This document shows positions 1 to 10,284 of a stretch of 64,000 bases of DNA, piece after piece. Both the position numbers and the translations under genes were made by a program. Source of the DNA: Henningerozyma blattae CBS 6284 (Eukaryota; Ascomycota; Saccharomycetes; Saccharomycetales; Saccharomycetaceae); the NCBI RefSeq assembly GCF_000315915.1, contig NC_020187.1, positions 1,364,001 through 1,428,000 on the forward strand, in the 5' to 3' direction. The number at the start of each line of letters is the position of its first letter. Position 1 is the first letter of the stretch. The notes below the pieces were generated by a model. The model searched no databases. It worked only from the letters and a program-made list of their open reading frames with translations, and had not been told where the DNA came from.

Positions 1-51
1 ATTCAAAAAAATAAAATCAAACTTTATTTTTAAAGCAACGAATGATATACT

Positions 52-2280
52 ATGGTTAATTCAAGAAATATACCTAATAGAAATAATGTCAGAAGTGGAT
101 ATAGCACAGGCGATGTCACTGGTAGTCCCAAAAAGGGAATTAACATAAATAGAGCCACACAAAGTAATTCACAAAATATAAATATACGTGATATGCCCAG
201 TAGTAACAGTCTCAAGATAAATAGAGGATTAAGCGGAAGTTTGAAAATTAAGCCTACAATGGGAATGCAAATAAGTAATTCCAAAGTACTTATAGATATT
301 TCGTCACCAAACTTTCAAACACCAAATGATGCAGATCATGAAGAAATCATTAATTCATTGAGGACTAATTACATGAACGATTTTTTTAAGATTAACAAGG
401 GTGTCAATAATGGTTGTTCGAAGCCAGATGATGAAGCTGTAATAGATGATGATTATAGAAGTATCGATGCTCAATCAGCTACTCTTAACAAAGAAATGTC
501 AGTTGAAGAAACTTTTGATGCTGCTATTGGTAGTGTTGGTGGTGATATTACAAGAGAAATATATAAATTGGCAGCAGGGAATGGTAGAAGTGATAGTATT
601 AGTTCCCATATAAAATTCGGTAATAATACTAATAACAATAATAATACTAATAGTAATGTTAGTATTCATAGTGGCAATGATGTAAATAGTTTAAAACATA
701 AAAAATCATTGGTTTTAGAAGATATACGACTGTCAGATGAACGGTCAAGAAGAAAAAGTGTTGCAGGTGGCTTGCAAGTTCCTGGTGGTTTTCGTAGAGA
801 GTACATTGTGAATAAGAGAAGAAATTATGATTCTATAAGAGGTAATTCATCTTCAAATCTGAATTCTTATAATAACGCCGTTGAACGAAGAAATGAAGAA
901 GAATCAGAGACTATTCCCTTTTTGACTCGTAATTTCATGGAATTTTTATATATATATGGACATTTTGCGGGTGAGTCATTCGAAGATGATTTTATTGAGC
1001 CTGAAGAAGGATCACTTGAACAAGAAGGGAATATTGAAGATTTAGAGACAGGTCAACTATTAATACCAATCCGTAATGAACAAATTCTTAATAGGGCCAA
1101 AGGCAAAACCTCAACGAAAAAAGCCTTTTTTTTATTATTAAAATCTTTTATTGGTACTGGTATATTATTTTTACCTAACGCATTTTCCAAAGGTGGTTTA
1201 ATTTTTTCTAATGTTTTAATCATTATATTTGGATTCTATTCATATTATTGTTATATGTTATTAATCAAATGTAAACGATATTCGCAAGTTTCATCATTTG
1301 GTGAAATGGGGAATAAATTATATGGGCCATTAATGCAGAAAATCATTTTATTTTCTATTATGATTTCACAAATTGGATTTTCATGTGCATATATTATCTT
1401 TACAAGTACAAATTTGAATTATTTTTTCCAACAATATCCATTAACAGAAAAATTAGATTTCAATTTCTTTTTAATCTTTCAATTAATCTTATTTATCCCA
1501 TTATCATTTGTAAGAAATATCAGTAAACTAAGTGTACCTTCTTTGGTAGCTAATTTAATGATCATAATTGGATTAATGATAGTCATTTATTATTGTGTCA
1601 AACAATTTACCGTTGATATGGGGTTTCATATGGCAAACGGAGTGGAAATATTTTTTAACAGGCAAGATTGGAGCATATTTGTCGGTACTGCAATCTTTGC
1701 ATTTGAAGGGATTGGGTTATTAATTCCTATCGAAGAATCCATGGCAAAACCTGAAGAATTTGGGAAAGTTCTTGGAGGTGTCATCGGGTGTGTCACTAGT
1801 TTGTTTATTTTAATCGGTAGTATGGGTTACGTCACATATGGTGAAGATATCAATACAGTAATATTAATCAATCTACCTAACGATAAGGTGACAGTTCAAA
1901 GTATCCAATTGCTATATTCAATAGCAATCATGTTATCAATTCCATTACAAATATTTCCTGCCATAAAAATTATTGAAAATTTTATTATCAATTATGGTGT
2001 TAGTGGTGGGGATTATCGTCGTAGTGGTAAATATAATGTGTATTATAAATGGTTAAAAAATTGTCTGCGAAGTATTATAATTGTAATAATCATTTTGATC
2101 TCGAAAGAATTTATTAATCAATTGGATAAATTTGTATCGATCATTGGAAGTGTTGCATGTATCCCATTGGTATATATATATCCGTCACTATTACATTTAC
2201 GTTGTGGTGGTAATAAATTTCGTAACTGGGTTATGATACTTCTTGGTTTGGCAGTAATGGTCTTTACCACCATGTTTTAA
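52..2280 (+). CDS. AVT4: Vacuolar amino acid exporter, AVT3/AVT4 type
   Basis: The product is 742 aa and belongs to the amino acid/auxin permease family, whose yeast Avt3 and Avt4 members export neutral and basic amino acids from the vacuole to the cytosol. About the first 355 residues are hydrophilic and Asn/Ser-rich, as expected for the cytosolic tail of Avt3/Avt4. From about residue 356 there are around eleven membrane segments, opening with the family-typical Lys-Ser-Phe-Ile-Gly-Thr-Gly-Ile-Leu-Phe-Leu-Pro stretch. S. cerevisiae Avt3 and Avt4 are about 700 aa, so the length fits. The ATG at 52 lies close to the left edge, so its promoter is mostly outside. I cannot tell Avt3 from Avt4 without a tree; the symbol is a best guess. 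The family call is firm. Confidence 0.85.
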   Translation: MVNSRNIPNRNNVRSGYSTGDVTGSPKKGININRATQSNSQNINIRDMPSSNSLKINRGLSGSLKIKPTMGMQISNSKVLIDISSPNFQTPNDADHEEIINSLRTNYMNDFFKINKGVNNGCSKPDDEAVIDDDYRSIDAQSATLNKEMSVEETFDAAIGSVGGDITREIYKLAAGNGRSDSISSHIKFGNNTNNNNNTNSNVSIHSGNDVNSLKHKKSLVLEDIRLSDERSRRKSVAGGLQVPGGFRREYIVNKRRNYDSIRGNSSSNLNSYNNAVERRNEEESETIPFLTRNFMEFLYIYGHFAGESFEDDFIEPEEGSLEQEGNIEDLETGQLLIPIRNEQILNRAKGKTSTKKAFFLLLKSFIGTGILFLPNAFSKGGLIFSNVLIIIFGFYSYYCYMLLIKCKRYSQVSSFGEMGNKLYGPLMQKIILFSIMISQIGFSCAYIIFTSTNLNYFFQQYPLTEKLDFNFFLIFQLILFIPLSFVRNISKLSVPSLVANLMIIIGLMIVIYYCVKQFTVDMGFHMANGVEIFFNRQDWSIFVGTAIFAFEGIGLLIPIEESMAKPEEFGKVLGGVIGCVTSLFILIGSMGYVTYGEDINTVILINLPNDKVTVQSIQLLYSIAIMLSIPLQIFPAIKIIENFIINYGVSGGDYRRSGKYNVYYKWLKNCLRSIIIVIIILISKEFINQLDKFVSIIGSVACIPLVYIYPSLLHLRCGGNKFRNWVMILLGLAVMVFTTMF

Positions 2281-2421
2281 TAAACTATTAATTTGTAGAT
2301 CTGCATCAAATTTATTTTATGTATATTTTTATATTCTTTGCATATATTTTTCATTTAGATTTTTCTTTGAATATAACAAAAATAATAGAATAGCTATATA
2401 TTTTACAAAGTAGTTATATAG

Positions 2422-2428
2422 ATAGCTG

Positions 2429-2460
<32 letters not shown>

Positions 2461-2461
2461 T
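2422..2461. repeat. GATA tetranucleotide microsatellite
   Basis: About eight consecutive GATA units with one imperfect unit at the left end, in the 3' flank of the AVT gene. Seen directly in the sequence. Confidence 0.9.
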
Positions 2462-2704
2462 ATGGAGGTGTGTATTTCAATAAATATAGAAGAATTGTTA
2501 CAGGATAGAAATAACAGATAAGAACCAGAATTACGACCAAATATTAAATAAAAAATTAGAATATTTAATACTAATTTATTGAATTGAAAACGAAGTATAC
2601 AAAATTTAAACAAATATTTTAATCAATTAATTCTCATGAGATTTGTCTTTTTCATATCATCTTTTCTTGATTCTTTTTACTTTTTTCAATTTGTCCGAAA
2701 ATGC

Positions 2705-2736
2705 ATCACGTGATATAAACATTTATAGGTCACGTG
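2705..2736. promoter_or_regulatory. Paired Cbf1-type sites upstream of MNN11
   Basis: ATCACGTG at 2705-2712 (part of a 10-bp palindrome ending in AT) and GTCACGTG at 2729-2736 both match the yeast Cbf1 consensus RTCACRTG. They lie about 190-215 bp upstream of the MNN11 start. Binding is inferred from the match only. Confidence 0.6.
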
Positions 2737-2921
2737 TATGGATAGCGCCCATTTCTGGGGAAATTCCATCTGAAATTTTGGTAATACGCTAGATTATTGA
2801 TCTACGTATATAAATAAAATAAAATTATTCAAATAATCAACAGATAAAAATAGTAAAGAAATTAAAGCGATACGTTTCTAAAAATAATCTACCAATTACC
2901 TTACCTTCCGCCCCCATCCTT

Positions 2922-4163
2922 ATGGTATCTAAATCCAAACTGAAACCTGCACATAAGAAGTCTCAACGTTGGACACATAGCCTTAAACATAGACTGAGGC
3001 CGTTTATCAAAGGTTCTGGTAAAGTCAAATTACAATTGGCAATCATCTTCTCCTCTTTCGTCTTCATTGTATATCTATTAAATCTTTTCTTTGGGTATTC
3101 ATCTTCCACAAACTATGCAAATTACCCAAAATCACATGGCATATACTTGAATGAGATTGCATCCTCAACACCCTTGATTTACCCTTACATAGAACACACA
3201 GCAGTCCTGAAGGAATTGGGTCTTAATGGTCTTTTCATCTTCAGGCAGTATTCAGATGATAAACAAGGATTTGCCATTAAGGCAGATGATAAACCGCTTA
3301 CATCAGATGAAATAAAAAAGACCACTGACCAAGTCCTCTTGGTGAAAAGATCATTCTTAGATCATGGTAAGCTTGTTTACCATAGAGATGGGCCCAGGTT
3401 TGTAATTTTAACCATCATTGATTTTGAGAAATATAACGCCGAAACGCTTGTGAAAATAGTTCAAAATAGAGTTGATTATGCTCAAAGACATGGTTATGGG
3501 GTACATATCCGTTGGCTACAAGAATTTATTCCTCTTATGGAATTCCAAAATCCAGAATCTGATCGTGAATATATTAAACCAATGGCTATCAGAGCAACAA
3601 TGCATGCTTTCCCTAACGCAGATTATATCTTCTTCATGGAACAAGAATCTTTGATCATGGAAATGGGGTTTTCTTTAGAGAAACATATCTTTGATGAAAA
3701 ACTATTGGACGTAGCAATTCAAAAAAGATTGCCAATCACACCAGGTTCACATATTCTGACCCATTCAAACACAGCACCACAAGCTATAAGTTTAATGTTC
3801 CCTAGAAGTCAAGAGAGTGGTGTCATGACAAATTGTATGTTAATAAGAAACGATGATTTTTCCAAATCCTTTATTGAATATTTAGATGATCCTTTAATTA
3901 GAGATTATAATTGGGATAAATTTAGTTCATCTATATCACATGCATTCCAATGGCACCCTATTTTCTTGAGCAAATCTGCTATCGTAATGCCTAAATTGTT
4001 CGCAAGTGTCTATAACCCTTCCAAGGATGTTAATAAGCCATTAGATGGTGACATTTATTCCTACTCTGCAGGAGATTTCGTAGTCTCTTTTACAGGCTGT
4101 CAACAGAGATCATCTTGTGTCGAAGACATCAATACTTTCTATTCCATGGTTCAGCGGGCTTGA
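2922..4163 (+). CDS. MNN11: Golgi alpha-1,6-mannosyltransferase subunit Mnn11
   Basis: The product is 413 aa, close to the roughly 420 aa of S. cerevisiae Mnn11, a GT34-family subunit of the M-Pol II complex that extends the alpha-1,6 mannan backbone in the cis-Golgi. It has type II topology: a basic cytosolic tail (residues 1-36), one membrane segment (about 37-59), then a lumenal catalytic region. The ADYIFFMEQES block near residue 235 sits where GT34 enzymes carry an acidic metal-binding motif, here Glu-Gln-Glu. Downstream motifs (PGSHIL, FQWHPIFLS) also fit the family. In S. cerevisiae MNN11 lies on the same chromosome arm as ATG27 and RPL17B, which follow it here. The paralogue Mnn10 is the main alternative. 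Confidence 0.88.
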   Translation: MVSKSKLKPAHKKSQRWTHSLKHRLRPFIKGSGKVKLQLAIIFSSFVFIVYLLNLFFGYSSSTNYANYPKSHGIYLNEIASSTPLIYPYIEHTAVLKELGLNGLFIFRQYSDDKQGFAIKADDKPLTSDEIKKTTDQVLLVKRSFLDHGKLVYHRDGPRFVILTIIDFEKYNAETLVKIVQNRVDYAQRHGYGVHIRWLQEFIPLMEFQNPESDREYIKPMAIRATMHAFPNADYIFFMEQESLIMEMGFSLEKHIFDEKLLDVAIQKRLPITPGSHILTHSNTAPQAISLMFPRSQESGVMTNCMLIRNDDFSKSFIEYLDDPLIRDYNWDKFSSSISHAFQWHPIFLSKSAIVMPKLFASVYNPSKDVNKPLDGDIYSYSAGDFVVSFTGCQQRSSCVEDINTFYSMVQRA

Positions 4164-4300
4164 ACTTAACCTATCTTGCATTATATACTGGTCTTTTTAA
4201 CCAAAAAAAAAACTTTATCGATTTATTTATCATATATAAATGCCACCCAATAATATATAAATTAGGGGAATGCAGTATTATCTCCAGACTCTTTCGACAA

Positions 4301-5128
4301 TCATACAGCACTATAACCTTCCCGTATGGATCCATTTATTGATCCACGACCAATTACTTTATTAATCACTTCATTAACAAAACCTGGTAATGACCTTACT
4401 AAATCTGATAATCTAGTGACAAATTCATCACGAAATTCTTCAAAGGAGCCCGATTCTCGTGTCTTTAAATAAGATGTAATTGCCACAAATGTTAAACTAA
4501 ATAATACCGCATAGATCAATAGCCAAATAAACCAGCCAAATAATGATGTTCCTTTAGTTTCTTGAGGAGTATTCACATCATTACCTCCGTTGTCTACATT
4601 CAAACACCCTGAAGGACCTTTAATCTGTAAATCAATTAAATCTTTATTCCAATTATATTGAGATATTTCATCGTTTTTCAAACTATTATCACATACATAT
4701 TGTAATTGTACATCTAAATAACGTTTTCCCCATTTTACTAAACTTAAACTAACAGTTACACCATCGTTTTCATAACCTGTGACATCGAAATCAGTAGAAT
4801 ATGGGATATCAATTAATTTAGATATCATTTTTTCATTACTATTAGAAATTGTTTCAATCTCTTCAAATATACAAACCATATCATTTCCATTACAACTCTT
4901 AGATAATTGGGACTTATCTCCATTTTTGTTAGAATCACAAAGATTGAACCAAATAGATTGATGTGATAGTGTTGGTGGAGTCTCGATATCAATAACTGCA
5001 CTCATTACTGCAGGGTTTTTACTTAAATTGTATTTTTTCAAAATCTCATCATTATCACAATTGATCCCATAGATCGGGGTAAATAGCAAAGTGGCGGCTA
5101 ATAAACTAATTAACTTTATATTTTTCAT
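4301..5128 (-). CDS. ATG27: Autophagy membrane protein Atg27
   Basis: The product is 275 aa, against about 271 aa in S. cerevisiae. Atg27 is a type I membrane protein that cycles between Golgi, endosome, vacuole membrane and the phagophore assembly site and helps deliver Atg9 membrane. Visible parts are an N-terminal signal sequence (about residues 1-21), a lumenal domain with paired cysteines, one membrane segment (about 191-216) and a cytosolic tail ending in Tyr-Ser-Ala-Val. That C-terminal tyrosine sorting motif is a known hallmark of yeast Atg27. The gene converges on MNN11 across a short spacer. The call rests on architecture, length, tail motif and synteny. Confidence 0.9.
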   Translation of the reverse strand: MKNIKLISLLAATLLFTPIYGINCDNDEILKKYNLSKNPAVMSAVIDIETPPTLSHQSIWFNLCDSNKNGDKSQLSKSCNGNDMVCIFEEIETISNSNEKMISKLIDIPYSTDFDVTGYENDGVTVSLSLVKWGKRYLDVQLQYVCDNSLKNDEISQYNWNKDLIDLQIKGPSGCLNVDNGGNDVNTPQETKGTSLFGWFIWLLIYAVLFSLTFVAITSYLKTRESGSFEEFRDEFVTRLSDLVRSLPGFVNEVINKVIGRGSINGSIREGYSAV

Positions 5129-6680
5129 TTTCGTAAATGTGATGTGATCGAATGAATAAATATAAAATTTTTAGATTTTTTTATATAACTAATTATATAA
5201 GCTATAAAATTGTTAAATGTATAAAATGAATTCCTTGTTTTATCGCAAAAATATTATCTTAAATTGATTAATTTTCAAATCCTCTATTACGGAAATATTC
5301 TCGGGGTACAATCACTCGAATTTTAAATTTTAAAAATAGTGTAGGGTTATCTTGGCAAAACGCTTAGGGCTGTCACTAAGAACAAGATGACACAATTTGT
5401 ATTCAACTAGTAATAATGTTTTTGTTTGTAGACTTAAGTTAGCAAGAAGTGTTATTATAATTGACTATGACTTTGTTAATAATGGACTTATTAATTACCT
5501 TTTTCGTGAGCTAAGAGAAAATTAGTATTAAGAAAAAGGTTACAAATAGGATGCACACGCGGATATGATATTGTAGATTATATAATATAAGGATTAAGCT
5601 CAGTTTTTGAACTATTCTTTTTTTTAAAAAACAATAAACTTTTCATAATATGCCCATATTCTATTTAGGAAATTAAAACAGAGATTTAATTCCAAGTGCT
5701 TGTGTCAGGGAAAAAAATTCTTTAATGAATATTTAAGTATCTGTAATTCTTGTTAGAAGTGAACCCAAGTAAAAGACCAAGTTTAATTGCTGCATCGTGG
5801 TATGGTTTTGAAATAAAAAATTATTTAAAAATGTATCTCAAGCATTCGAATTGAATAAAAAATATTAAGTTTTGTCTTTTAGCTCTTTTGTATTCTTAAC
5901 TAGAATAAAAATCAGAACTATATAAGAATATCGTTTGTTACACGATCTTAAACGTACAATACACCTAACGCTTATAGCTACTAATCAAGATCATCAATCA
6001 TTATGTTATTACATCCTAGAATTCGCCTATCTAAAACATTATTCACAAGATATATAATTCACACCTTGCAAAAACATAAAGATGGTAGCTTTACTCAAGA
6101 TATACCTTATTTTAGATATTTGCCAATATATATATCCAAAGAAACTTTCTTTATAAATAACTTTACAGATATTACGGCTAGATACACCTATTTAAGGGAA
6201 TAATAATCGCCTCATAACCCGCATTGCTAGCAATCAAGCCAAGTTCTTCGTTTAAGTTGAAGATTTAAAATCACATGAGTTGGCTTACTACCAATGAGAA
6301 AATATCGTATTATAATTATCATTGCTATAATTATTCCCAACATTATTTCTATTATTTCTTGTGTTCCCTGTCCATCCTGACACCACTGGATTTTTTTCGT
6401 GGAAAATAAGTTGCGTGGCCTCGCAAAAATGAAATTTTGCCAACTTCTATTGGATTTCCGTACGAAATCTTGTAGGCGAAACAAAATCGATGGAATTTAC
6501 CAAATATCGAAAAATGATGAATTTTTTGAAAAATCATACAGTAAAGTATTATAGTAGATTTGAATAAAATAACAGGCCCTAGTATTAGAATTTGGATATA
6601 TTACGCTAGCGTTATTATTTTAACAGTTTTATCTTTCGAAATACTCTCATTTTATAAGACAGATAAAATCGTTCTTCAAA
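5129..6680. other. Intergenic region between ATG27 and RPL17
   Basis: About 1.5 kb of AT-rich DNA between divergent genes. The only candidate gene is a 66-codon ORF at 6003-6203 (listed separately). The last 450 bp serve as the RPL17 promoter region. I could not identify clear Rap1 sites in it. Confidence 0.6.
6003..6203 (+). CDS. Possible small protein of unknown function
   Basis: An ATG-initiated 66-codon ORF with a basic N-terminus (MLLHPRIRLSKTLFTRY) and no recognisable family. It has a TATA-like stretch about 85 bp upstream, and it lies alone in a 1.5-kb gap. The basic, hydroxylated N-terminus would be compatible with a mitochondrial presequence, but an ORF of this length can arise by chance in AT-rich DNA. 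I do not recognise it. Confidence 0.2.
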   Translation: MLLHPRIRLSKTLFTRYIIHTLQKHKDGSFTQDIPYFRYLPIYISKETFFINNFTDITARYTYLRE

Positions 6681-7235
6681 ATGGCTAGATACGGTGCTAC
6701 TTCCACTAACCCAGCTAAATCTGCTTCTGCTCGTGGTTCCTATTTGAGAGTTTCTTTCAAGAACACTAGAGAAACTGCTCAAGCCATTAGTGGTTGGGAA
6801 TTAACCAAGGCTCAAAAATACTTGGAACAAGTCTTGGATCATCAAAGAGCCATTCCATTCAGAAGATTCAACTCTTCTATTGGTAGAACTGCTCAAGGTA
6901 AAGAATTCGGTGTTACCAAAGCTAGATGGCCAGCTAAGTCTGTTAAATTCGTTCAAGGTTTATTAGTCAATGCTGCTGCCAACGCTGAAGCCAAAGGTTT
7001 AGACTCTACTAAATTATACGTTTCTCACATCCAAGTCAACCAAGCTCCAAAACAAAGAAGAAGAACTTTCAGAGCTCACGGTAGAATCAACAAGTACGAA
7101 TCTTCTCCATCTCACATCGAATTAGTTTTAACTGAAAGAGAAGAAACTATTGCCAAGGCTGAAGAAAAGAAGGTTGTTAGATACACATCTAGACAAAGAG
7201 GTAGAATTGCTGCTCAAAAGCGTATCTCTGCCTAA
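6681..7235 (+). CDS. RPL17: 60S ribosomal protein L17 (uL22), intronless
   Basis: The product is 184 aa, the same length as S. cerevisiae Rpl17A/B, and is recognisable throughout, from MARYGATSTNPAKSASARG to the basic C-terminus. It is the universal uL22 protein that lines the polypeptide exit tunnel of the large subunit. The reading frame runs from ATG to TAA without interruption, whereas both S. cerevisiae RPL17 genes contain an intron inside the coding region. The neighbours point to both sister copies: ATG27 is next to RPL17B and COY1 is next to RPL17A in S. cerevisiae, so A or B cannot be assigned. Codon use is strongly biased towards preferred yeast codons, as expected for high expression. 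Confidence 0.97.
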   Translation: MARYGATSTNPAKSASARGSYLRVSFKNTRETAQAISGWELTKAQKYLEQVLDHQRAIPFRRFNSSIGRTAQGKEFGVTKARWPAKSVKFVQGLLVNAAANAEAKGLDSTKLYVSHIQVNQAPKQRRRTFRAHGRINKYESSPSHIELVLTEREETIAKAEEKKVVRYTSRQRGRIAAQKRISA

Positions 7236-7535
7236 ATAAATATTTTTAAATATTAATTAAATTTATCTATAAATAATATATTTTAATAAATATATTATTT
7301 TTATTACATTTATTCTTAATTTTATTTAAATTTGTTACATATAATATTATAAGTTCACTCCGAAAAAATAAAATAAATATAAGTTAACATTTAGCATTTT
7401 TTTTTTAGAATATGCTGTAATAGTTAAATTTATGATTAAGAGTTGGCCGAAATTATCTGTGTGATGATATTTATAAAGATATAAATGTATTAGAAATATT
7501 TAATATATATAAAAAAAAAAATTATAATTGATGAT

Positions 7536-9419
7536 TTAAAGGTTTCCCTGATGAAGAACATGATTTCCAGCACCAAGAGCAGGAGAATTGTCACTGATCT
7601 TTAAATTATTAGTATTAACATTTGATAAGATTGAAGATGCATGGGCTTTTGATATTTTATTAAATCCCACAAATAATATGATTATAATAAAATGTAATGC
7701 AATGCAATAAATAATAAATAATTTTTTATTAATATCATTCTTTAATAGGAATCTATTGAAAAACTTATCAATTATGCTCAAATCTTTATTTCTATAATAG
7801 TCGTTACTTGATTTCCCCTTTCTATAAATATTAATTGGATCAGCTAATCCTGATGAACTATTATTTCTCAATATATTTGATTCAATATCATTATTAGTAG
7901 AAGAAGAAGGAATGGACGATTGTTGATCTTTTAATTTTTCTAATTCTATTTTATTCAATCTAAGTTGTTTTTCTAATTCCATATTTTTAGCACGGAATCT
8001 ATCTCTTTGTTTCGTTATAATTGGTAAGATATTATTATTACTTAAAAGATTGGCATTATTCATATTGAATTCTCCTTCTTCAGGTATGCCTACGATAGAT
8101 GACGTTGGTGAAAGTTTCCCCCCATTATTTCTTTTGGAATTACCAAGTGGACGGCTATTTAATTGTCTTGTCACACCAGACATCATACTTGCAGTATCAT
8201 TAAATTTTTGATCAATATCTTCAATCTTATCAATATCCAATTCTAATTTTTGATTTAATTTTTCTAAGGATGAAATTTTTTCATTTAAAACATTAACTTG
8301 ATTATTTAAATTTTTATTTTTCTCTTCTAAATCAACAGTTGAACCACGTAATTCAGCCAATTTTTTTTGTAATTGTTTATTAGTAGCTAGAAGTGTAGAA
8401 TCTACTTTACTATCTTTAGAAGAAGAATTCTTATTTGCTGAATTGGTCCCTTCATTTGTATCATCATCATCATCATCATTTTCTACAGTACCAAATTCAA
8501 TAGATTTCAATGCACTTAATTCATCTTTAATCTTATTATAATCTTGAAATTGATTTAATTTTCTTCTTATGGAATCCAATTCTGATTTGTAAGTGGTACT
8601 ATTTAATTTGAGTTCATCAATTTCACGTTTCGAGGAGTCTTTTAAAGAAGTTAATTGCAATTGATTTGAATTCAAATCTTTAGTCAACTTAATATTTTCA
8701 TTAGTTAAATTTTTGATTGTTTTTTCATTTGCATTTATAATATTATTATGTTCCAAATCCTCTTTCAATTTGGTAAGATCCTTGGTTAATAAATTATTTT
8801 TATTTTCCAGATCAGAAATCTTGCTAATGGAATTATTCAATTCTTCAGTCAATAGACTGATTTGAGGTGAATCTTGATTATCTTTGGCTTTATCGGATTG
8901 TAATTTATTCAAGATCTCCAATTTTTTATTCAGCGTTTCAATTTCATTTTTTAATTTAGTCGATTCTTCATTTTGCTTCTCTTTGATTTCATTCAATTGA
9001 TTATTTAGGGATTCCTTATCTTTTAGTAAAACATTAATTTCATTTTGTAACTCTTGATCTTTAGAATTATCAACTTTTAGACTATTAATAGAATTTTTCA
9101 ATAATGGCAAAGGATCTGGTACTTCGGAAACTTTGGAATAAATATCGAATAAAATGGATTCACTAAACTTGGATCTTTTCGTTAACGAATCAATTTCATT
9201 TTGATATTGTTTGATAATTTTATTGATTGATGTTAATTTCTCCTCTTCGGATTTTTTCTTAAAACTTTTGGTCTCTTTAGCTAATAGTTTCCTTGAATCA
9301 ATTGATTCAGTTTCCTTGGATTTAATAGAAATAATGTTTTCGTCTAGATTCTTCTGTAGATCTGGAAGGTCAGCCTTCGACCAAAGATCGATCGCATGTG
9401 AGTAAATCGAAGTGTCCAT
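7536..9419 (-). CDS. COY1: Golgin Coy1 (CASP homologue)
   Basis: The product is 627 aa (S. cerevisiae Coy1 is about 680 aa). It is almost entirely coiled coil, rich in Leu, Lys, Glu and Asn, from about residue 10 to 500, and ends in one membrane anchor (about 561-585) near the C-terminus. This is the tail-anchored golgin layout of CASP/Coy1, which tethers vesicles in intra-Golgi retrograde transport. The conserved N-terminal opening (YSHAIDLWSKADLPDLQKNLD) fits the CASP family. An Asp run near residue 315 comes from a GAT/ATC trinucleotide repeat. It converges on RPL17, exactly as COY1 does on RPL17A in S. cerevisiae. Confidence 0.9.
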   Translation of the reverse strand: MDTSIYSHAIDLWSKADLPDLQKNLDENIISIKSKETESIDSRKLLAKETKSFKKKSEEEKLTSINKIIKQYQNEIDSLTKRSKFSESILFDIYSKVSEVPDPLPLLKNSINSLKVDNSKDQELQNEINVLLKDKESLNNQLNEIKEKQNEESTKLKNEIETLNKKLEILNKLQSDKAKDNQDSPQISLLTEELNNSISKISDLENKNNLLTKDLTKLKEDLEHNNIINANEKTIKNLTNENIKLTKDLNSNQLQLTSLKDSSKREIDELKLNSTTYKSELDSIRRKLNQFQDYNKIKDELSALKSIEFGTVENDDDDDDTNEGTNSANKNSSSKDSKVDSTLLATNKQLQKKLAELRGSTVDLEEKNKNLNNQVNVLNEKISSLEKLNQKLELDIDKIEDIDQKFNDTASMMSGVTRQLNSRPLGNSKRNNGGKLSPTSSIVGIPEEGEFNMNNANLLSNNNILPIITKQRDRFRAKNMELEKQLRLNKIELEKLKDQQSSIPSSSTNNDIESNILRNNSSSGLADPINIYRKGKSSNDYYRNKDLSIIDKFFNRFLLKNDINKKLFIIYCIALHFIIIILFVGFNKISKAHASSILSNVNTNNLKISDNSPALGAGNHVLHQGNL

Positions 9420-9837
9420 TATTTTGTGAGAGAGATATTTAAAAAGAAATACGCGTACTTGTATGTGTGTGTGGATATAAATTGGTGATGCCTCTCGTAT
9501 TTAATAAATTATTTTTTTTTTTTCAATTCTTCCTTCTCAATTATAACCTATTTTCGAATAATTCTTTCCCTCTTTATAAAAGATTTTAAAACTATTTAAA
9601 TAGTGTATATCTTCAAAAATAGTCAATATAAATTCTCCTTCCGCAATGGTCTTATTTAGTTATTTACTTACTTTAACGATTATTCATTATTTACTAGTTA
9701 ATATTATTATTATGATTATTACACTATTTTGTTCATCGCTTAACTGTGTTATCCCACCAAATGCATATATTCCTAAACAGGAAATTTCAATCATTCAAAA
9801 CGAAACTACTTTCCAAGAACAAAAAAATATTTCAAGC

Positions 9838-9877
9838 CACGTGATATCATAGGTCATGTGATAATGCCCATCACGTG
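9838..9877. promoter_or_regulatory. Cbf1-type site pair
   Basis: CACGTGAT at 9838-9845 (reverse complement ATCACGTG) and ATCACGTG at 9870-9877 both match RTCACRTG, with a weaker GTCATGTG at 9853-9860 between them. They sit in the shared COY1/KRE9 promoter region, nearer COY1. Confidence 0.55.
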
Positions 9878-9949
9878 CCAAAATTTATTTCTGTTTGTCT
9901 TTTTTGCGTGTTCGATTTTCTGCTGCGCCGTTTTTTTTCCACAGGGAAG

Positions 9950-10284
9950 CCCCTGATAATTACCCAAAATAGAATCTGCATCCTAAATAGGGTTCATATC
10001 CCAATTAGGGGGTGTGGCCCAAAATGGCTGTGCTACCCGAATAAGTACCACCTCCCAGAAGGGGTATCTGCCACAAAAATCGGCACATCGCCCCAAGATA
10101 GGAATCCCACTTTCCAAAAACAGATACCGCCAAACCATTCGACACAAAGGGAAATTGTGAGCAGATCAGTACGGAAACGGGAAACACAAGTGGAAACTAA
10201 TTAATTGCCAAATTCCTGAGGAGGTCGATTTTTATCTTTTTTTGGTTTTGCCCTGATAATGGCCGGGAGAGCTCGATAGAGGGG
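9950..10284. promoter_or_regulatory. Cluster of stress-response-element pentamers
   Basis: CCCCT at 9950-9954 and AGGGG at 10007-10011, 10060-10064 and 10280-10284 match the core of the Msn2/Msn4 stress response element. Four in about 335 bp of an otherwise AT-rich genome is suggestive. KRE9 is the likely target because it lies about 290 bp downstream. Confidence 0.4.

Larger units (their letters stand above)
2281..2921. other. Intergenic region between AVT and MNN11
   Basis: AT-rich spacer holding a GATA microsatellite in its first half and two Cbf1-type CACGTG sites about 200 bp before MNN11. A TATA-like stretch lies near 2806. No convincing ORF is seen. Confidence 0.7.

Noticed and set aside
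9646..9852. 68-codon ORF in the COY1/KRE9 spacer
   Set aside because: Hydrophobic, low-complexity start, no family match, and it overlaps promoter motifs; likely chance.
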